The notes below the pieces were generated by a model that saw only the letters and a list, made by a program, of their open reading frames with translations, was not told the DNA's origin and did not search any database. Positions 61,282 to 64,000 of a stretch of 64,000 bases of DNA are shown piece after piece. Within the stretch, counting starts at the first letter, position 1. The number at the start of each line of letters is the position of its first letter. The stretch spans positions 1-64,000 of the forward strand of contig NZ_NPJA01000001.1 of NCBI RefSeq assembly GCF_002251295.1. Direction: 5' to 3'. The DNA is from Prevotella sp. P5-50. Lineage in GTDB: Bacteria; Bacteroidota; Bacteroidia; Bacteroidales; Bacteroidaceae. A program made the translations under genes and the position numbers.

Positions 61282-64000
61282 ATGAAACTAAAACTGTTTG
61301 TCTTATTACTATTGATTATCATCGTTGTCATGCCATCGGATGCCCAAACACCTGGGACTTCCCACATGCCACCAGTTAATCAAGCAATACCACACATCAG
61401 CAACCACCTAAACGTGACAACAAATCTACCTGTCAAAAAGAGCATGCCAGCCGTTTCAGAGGCCAGAATACAAGATTATTTCCCTTTAAGCGAAGCTGTG
61501 ATATATACCGATACTAAAGAGTATAAAGTCGTAAATATTACCGCAAATATGCTGGCCGATGATATTGAATGCGTCACAGGCAAACACCCCAGAGTTGTGA
61601 AAACGACATCACTCAAAAACATCCCAAAGGGAGGAGCTGTAGCCGTAGGAACTATCGGAAAAAGCCGTCTGATAGACGAACTGGTCAGACTGAAGATTAT
61701 CGACGTATCTTCCATCACTGGCAAATGGGAGTCGTTTGTTATCACAACCATCAAACGTCCTAAACATGGTGGACAGTTGCTCGTGATAGCAGGTAGTGAT
61801 AGGCGTGGTACAGCTTTCGGACTGACATCACTCAGCGAGGCTATCGGAGTGTCACCTTGGTACTGGTGGGCAGATATTATACCACCGCACAAAGATGCAT
61901 TATATATTGAGCCTAAGACATTTATTCAAGAAGAACCCTCTGTGCAATATCGAGGCATCTTCATCAATGACGAACGCTTTGGTGGATGGGCACGATGGGC
62001 CGAGAAAAAATATGGCAAGGTAGGACCTAAAACCTACGTACGGGTCTTTGAACTACTGCTACGCCTAAAAGCTAACTACCTCTGGCCTGCCATGCACCCA
62101 GGAACCCAAGCCTTTAATGCCAATCCTGATAATGCACAATTAGCTGATAACTATGCCATTGTGATGGGGTCGTCACACTGCGAACAGATATTGCGCAATA
62201 ATGAAGGTGAATGGAAGGCTGTAGAACAAGAAAAACCTGGTTCTATGGGTGACTTCAACTACATCACCAATCGTCAGAAAATGCAAGATTACTGGGAGAC
62301 ACGTGTAAAAACCAATGGAAAATATGAGAATACCTATACGCTCGGCCTGCGTGGCATTCACGACTATCCCATGGAGGGCGCCAATACAACTGCCGAACGT
62401 GTGTCCCTGATGCAACAGGCTATCAACGACCAACGAGATATATTACAACGCAACATCAACAAACCAATCGAAGAGATACCACAAGTGCTTTGCACTTACG
62501 AAGAGGTATTAGAGGCCTACCATAACGGCCTGAAAGTGCCAGAAGACATCACCCTACTTTGGAGCGACGATAAGCACGGCTACTGCCGAAACCTTTGTAA
62601 CCCTAAGGAGATGAAGCGCAAGGGAGGAGCAGGAATCTACTATCACCTCTCTTATCATGGCGATCCCGCCAGTTGGATATGGCTAAGCCCACTCTCGCCA
62701 GCCTTCTTAAGCACGGAATTGACTAAGGCCTATACCTATGGCGCACGCAAAATATGGGTATTCAACGTGGGTGACATCAAACCCGCTGAGAAAGAAATCT
62801 CTTTTGTGATGGAATTGGCTTGGGATATCAACCGTTGGAGTCCCTCCAAAGCGCACAACTATGTAAAAGACTGGGCAACAAAAACTTTTGGTAACGAAGT
62901 GGCACAAGATATTGCCGACATGCAAACAGGCTACTATCGCTTGCAAGCAGCTGGTAAGGATGCTCATGTATGGTTTGTCAACTACAGTGCTGAGCAGATA
63001 GAGCAACGCATTGCAGAATGGCGCGCCTTATCAGCACATGCCACCGAACTAACCTCTCGCATACCAAATGCTCTTAAGGATGCATACTTCGAACTTGTCA
63101 GCTACTCTATTTGTGGTGCGGCAATGATCAACGAATACCAACTCCTAGCGCGTCGTAGTATGGTAAGAGCTACTGTTGGCGATAGCCTTGGAGCAATGAC
63201 AGATGCCCAACGTGTAAGACAAATGTTTGACGGTTTGAATGATTTGACTCGCCATTATAATGAAGGTATCTTAAATGGTAAATGGCAACAATTCTTCAAC
63301 TGGCAACCCTATCATTGGTTCCGATCTGAGAAAATTGAACAACCTATAGCCACACCTGAGCTTATTGCACAGGCTGCTAACGGGACAAAGGCTCGTTTGC
63401 TCTCAGTCAGCGAAGCCTTATCAAACAAGGGCGTCACTATTGTAAGTGATGTCAATTCAGAAATTCCTATCTGGATAGAAGCACTTACACCTATCCATAA
63501 TTTCTCCAAGCTAGCAAAGGACAACGAGTTTTGTACAATTAAAACAGAGAGTGATAGTTTTGTTGCCTCTGCTACCCCAATTAATAATGTATGGCATGCA
63601 CCATACGTCGGACCAATGTGGAGCCGTGTAGGAACGATACACCTCAAGAAAGGAGACAACCATATCTGTATCACCAACCTGAAAGCCAATGCCCGCATTG
63701 ACCAAATATACCTCGGTCTTTATCCTCCATTCGTCAAAGAGCCTCGTCTGCGTATTCCCGCTTCGCTCTTTCAGTACACGCAAGGTGATATTCTGCGAGT
63801 GAAAGGATTAGGCTATACCGATGGTGTACTCGTTATGCCCTTCGACACACCATCATATAAGCAAGACAATCTGCAGGAAGCTCCATACGCAGAATATGAA
63901 ATCAACTTGCAGGAGAACGATAGCACTATCGAGATTCGCACGCTACCTACCCTACATGCGTATGAAGGCAGAGATATATGCTATGCAGTACAATTAGGTA
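61282..64000 (+). CDS. GH115 alpha-glucuronidase-like glycoside hydrolase (3' end outside window)
   Basis: The frame is open from ATG 61282 to the window end (over 900 codons). A signal peptide (KLKLFVLLLLIIIVVMPSDAQ) precedes an N-terminal domain (about 65-200) and a GH115 catalytic core: PSVQYRGIFINDERFGGWARW near 219-239, FELLLRLKANYLWPAMHPG near 255-273, YAIVMGSSHCEQILRNN near 291-307, and LLWSDDKHGYCRNL near 425-438. GH115 enzymes remove (4-O-methyl)glucuronic acid from glucuronoxylan. The released acid could enter the uxaA/kdgK/eda route. No xylanase or Sus pair is visible within the window. Confidence 0.9.
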   Translation, partial: MKLKLFVLLLLIIIVVMPSDAQTPGTSHMPPVNQAIPHISNHLNVTTNLPVKKSMPAVSEARIQDYFPLSEAVIYTDTKEYKVVNITANMLADDIECVTGKHPRVVKTTSLKNIPKGGAVAVGTIGKSRLIDELVRLKIIDVSSITGKWESFVITTIKRPKHGGQLLVIAGSDRRGTAFGLTSLSEAIGVSPWYWWADIIPPHKDALYIEPKTFIQEEPSVQYRGIFINDERFGGWARWAEKKYGKVGPKTYVRVFELLLRLKANYLWPAMHPGTQAFNANPDNAQLADNYAIVMGSSHCEQILRNNEGEWKAVEQEKPGSMGDFNYITNRQKMQDYWETRVKTNGKYENTYTLGLRGIHDYPMEGANTTAERVSLMQQAINDQRDILQRNINKPIEEIPQVLCTYEEVLEAYHNGLKVPEDITLLWSDDKHGYCRNLCNPKEMKRKGGAGIYYHLSYHGDPASWIWLSPLSPAFLSTELTKAYTYGARKIWVFNVGDIKPAEKEISFVMELAWDINRWSPSKAHNYVKDWATKTFGNEVAQDIADMQTGYYRLQAAGKDAHVWFVNYSAEQIEQRIAEWRALSAHATELTSRIPNALKDAYFELVSYSICGAAMINEYQLLARRSMVRATVGDSLGAMTDAQRVRQMFDGLNDLTRHYNEGILNGKWQQFFNWQPYHWFRSEKIEQPIATPELIAQAANGTKARLLSVSEALSNKGVTIVSDVNSEIPIWIEALTPIHNFSKLAKDNEFCTIKTESDSFVASATPINNVWHAPYVGPMWSRVGTIHLKKGDNHICITNLKANARIDQIYLGLYPPFVKEPRLRIPASLFQYTQGDILRVKGLGYTDGVLVMPFDTPSYKQDNLQEAPYAEYEINLQENDSTIEIRTLPTLHAYEGRDICYAVQLG

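Overview
The window reads as chromosomal DNA of a Bacteroidales bacterium, most likely Prevotella/Segatella or a close relative. Supporting signs are the Bacteroidetes -33/-7 promoter pair (TTTG, 19-20 bp, TAnnTTTG) upstream of many genes, the lack of Shine-Dalgarno sites, TonB-dependent receptors with carboxypeptidase-like N-termini, DUF4270 and DUF5112/DUF5113-type proteins, type III glutamine synthetase, a VorB-type ferredoxin-linked oxidoreductase, and an RteC fragment with IS1380-family transposase genes. The species assignment is inference. I saw no rRNA, tRNA or CRISPR array.

Layout. 1-5050 is mobile DNA: the 3' end of one IS1380-like element, a truncated rteC homologue, a large outer-membrane receptor, a 5' IS remnant and a complete IS. 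5.2-7.1 kb has a nitroreductase-like lipoprotein and a metallo-hydrolase/acetyltransferase fusion. 7.3-19.5 kb is core metabolism: pyk, pyrBI, a TonB receptor, the methylmalonyl-CoA module (mce, mmdA, a 49-residue protein, biotin carrier), panCD, a short starch-synthase-like protein and a DUF4270 lipoprotein. 19.9-28 kb has a sensor kinase, a phosphatase, a minus-strand run (ffh, folD, a 59-residue TPR protein, ferredoxin and three oxidoreductase subunits) and a candidate small RNA. 28-32.6 kb encodes an unusual two-module kinase with its response regulator and a small membrane protein.

32.7-39.9 kb is a hexuronate block: eda and kdgK on one strand, and lacI, uxaA, an NhaC-type antiporter and an unknown gene on the other. 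The divergent space carries 11-bp and 79-bp tandem repeats. 40-46.3 kb has an SPFH protein, an iron alcohol dehydrogenase, a 1.2-kb repeat-rich segment bounded by inverted repeats, an SLC13 transporter and an XRE regulator. 47-50.8 kb is holA, a decayed TPR histidine kinase gene and a stand-alone HsdR_N protein. 50.9-55.5 kb holds a zinc-ribbon coiled-coil protein, a Nif3-like protein, a PurF homologue without the catalytic cysteine and a degenerate FetAB-like ABC pair.

55.6-59.7 kb (aguA, aguB, glnN) would convert agmatine to putrescine and recapture the ammonia. The window ends in a GH115 glucuronidase gene open at the right edge. Its product, glucuronic acid, is a plausible feedstock for the hexuronate block. 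The least explained content is the family of intergenic repeats near 19.8, 34.8, 43.3, 45.6 and 60 kb, the two-module kinase, and the start-codon-sequestering arms of the IS.
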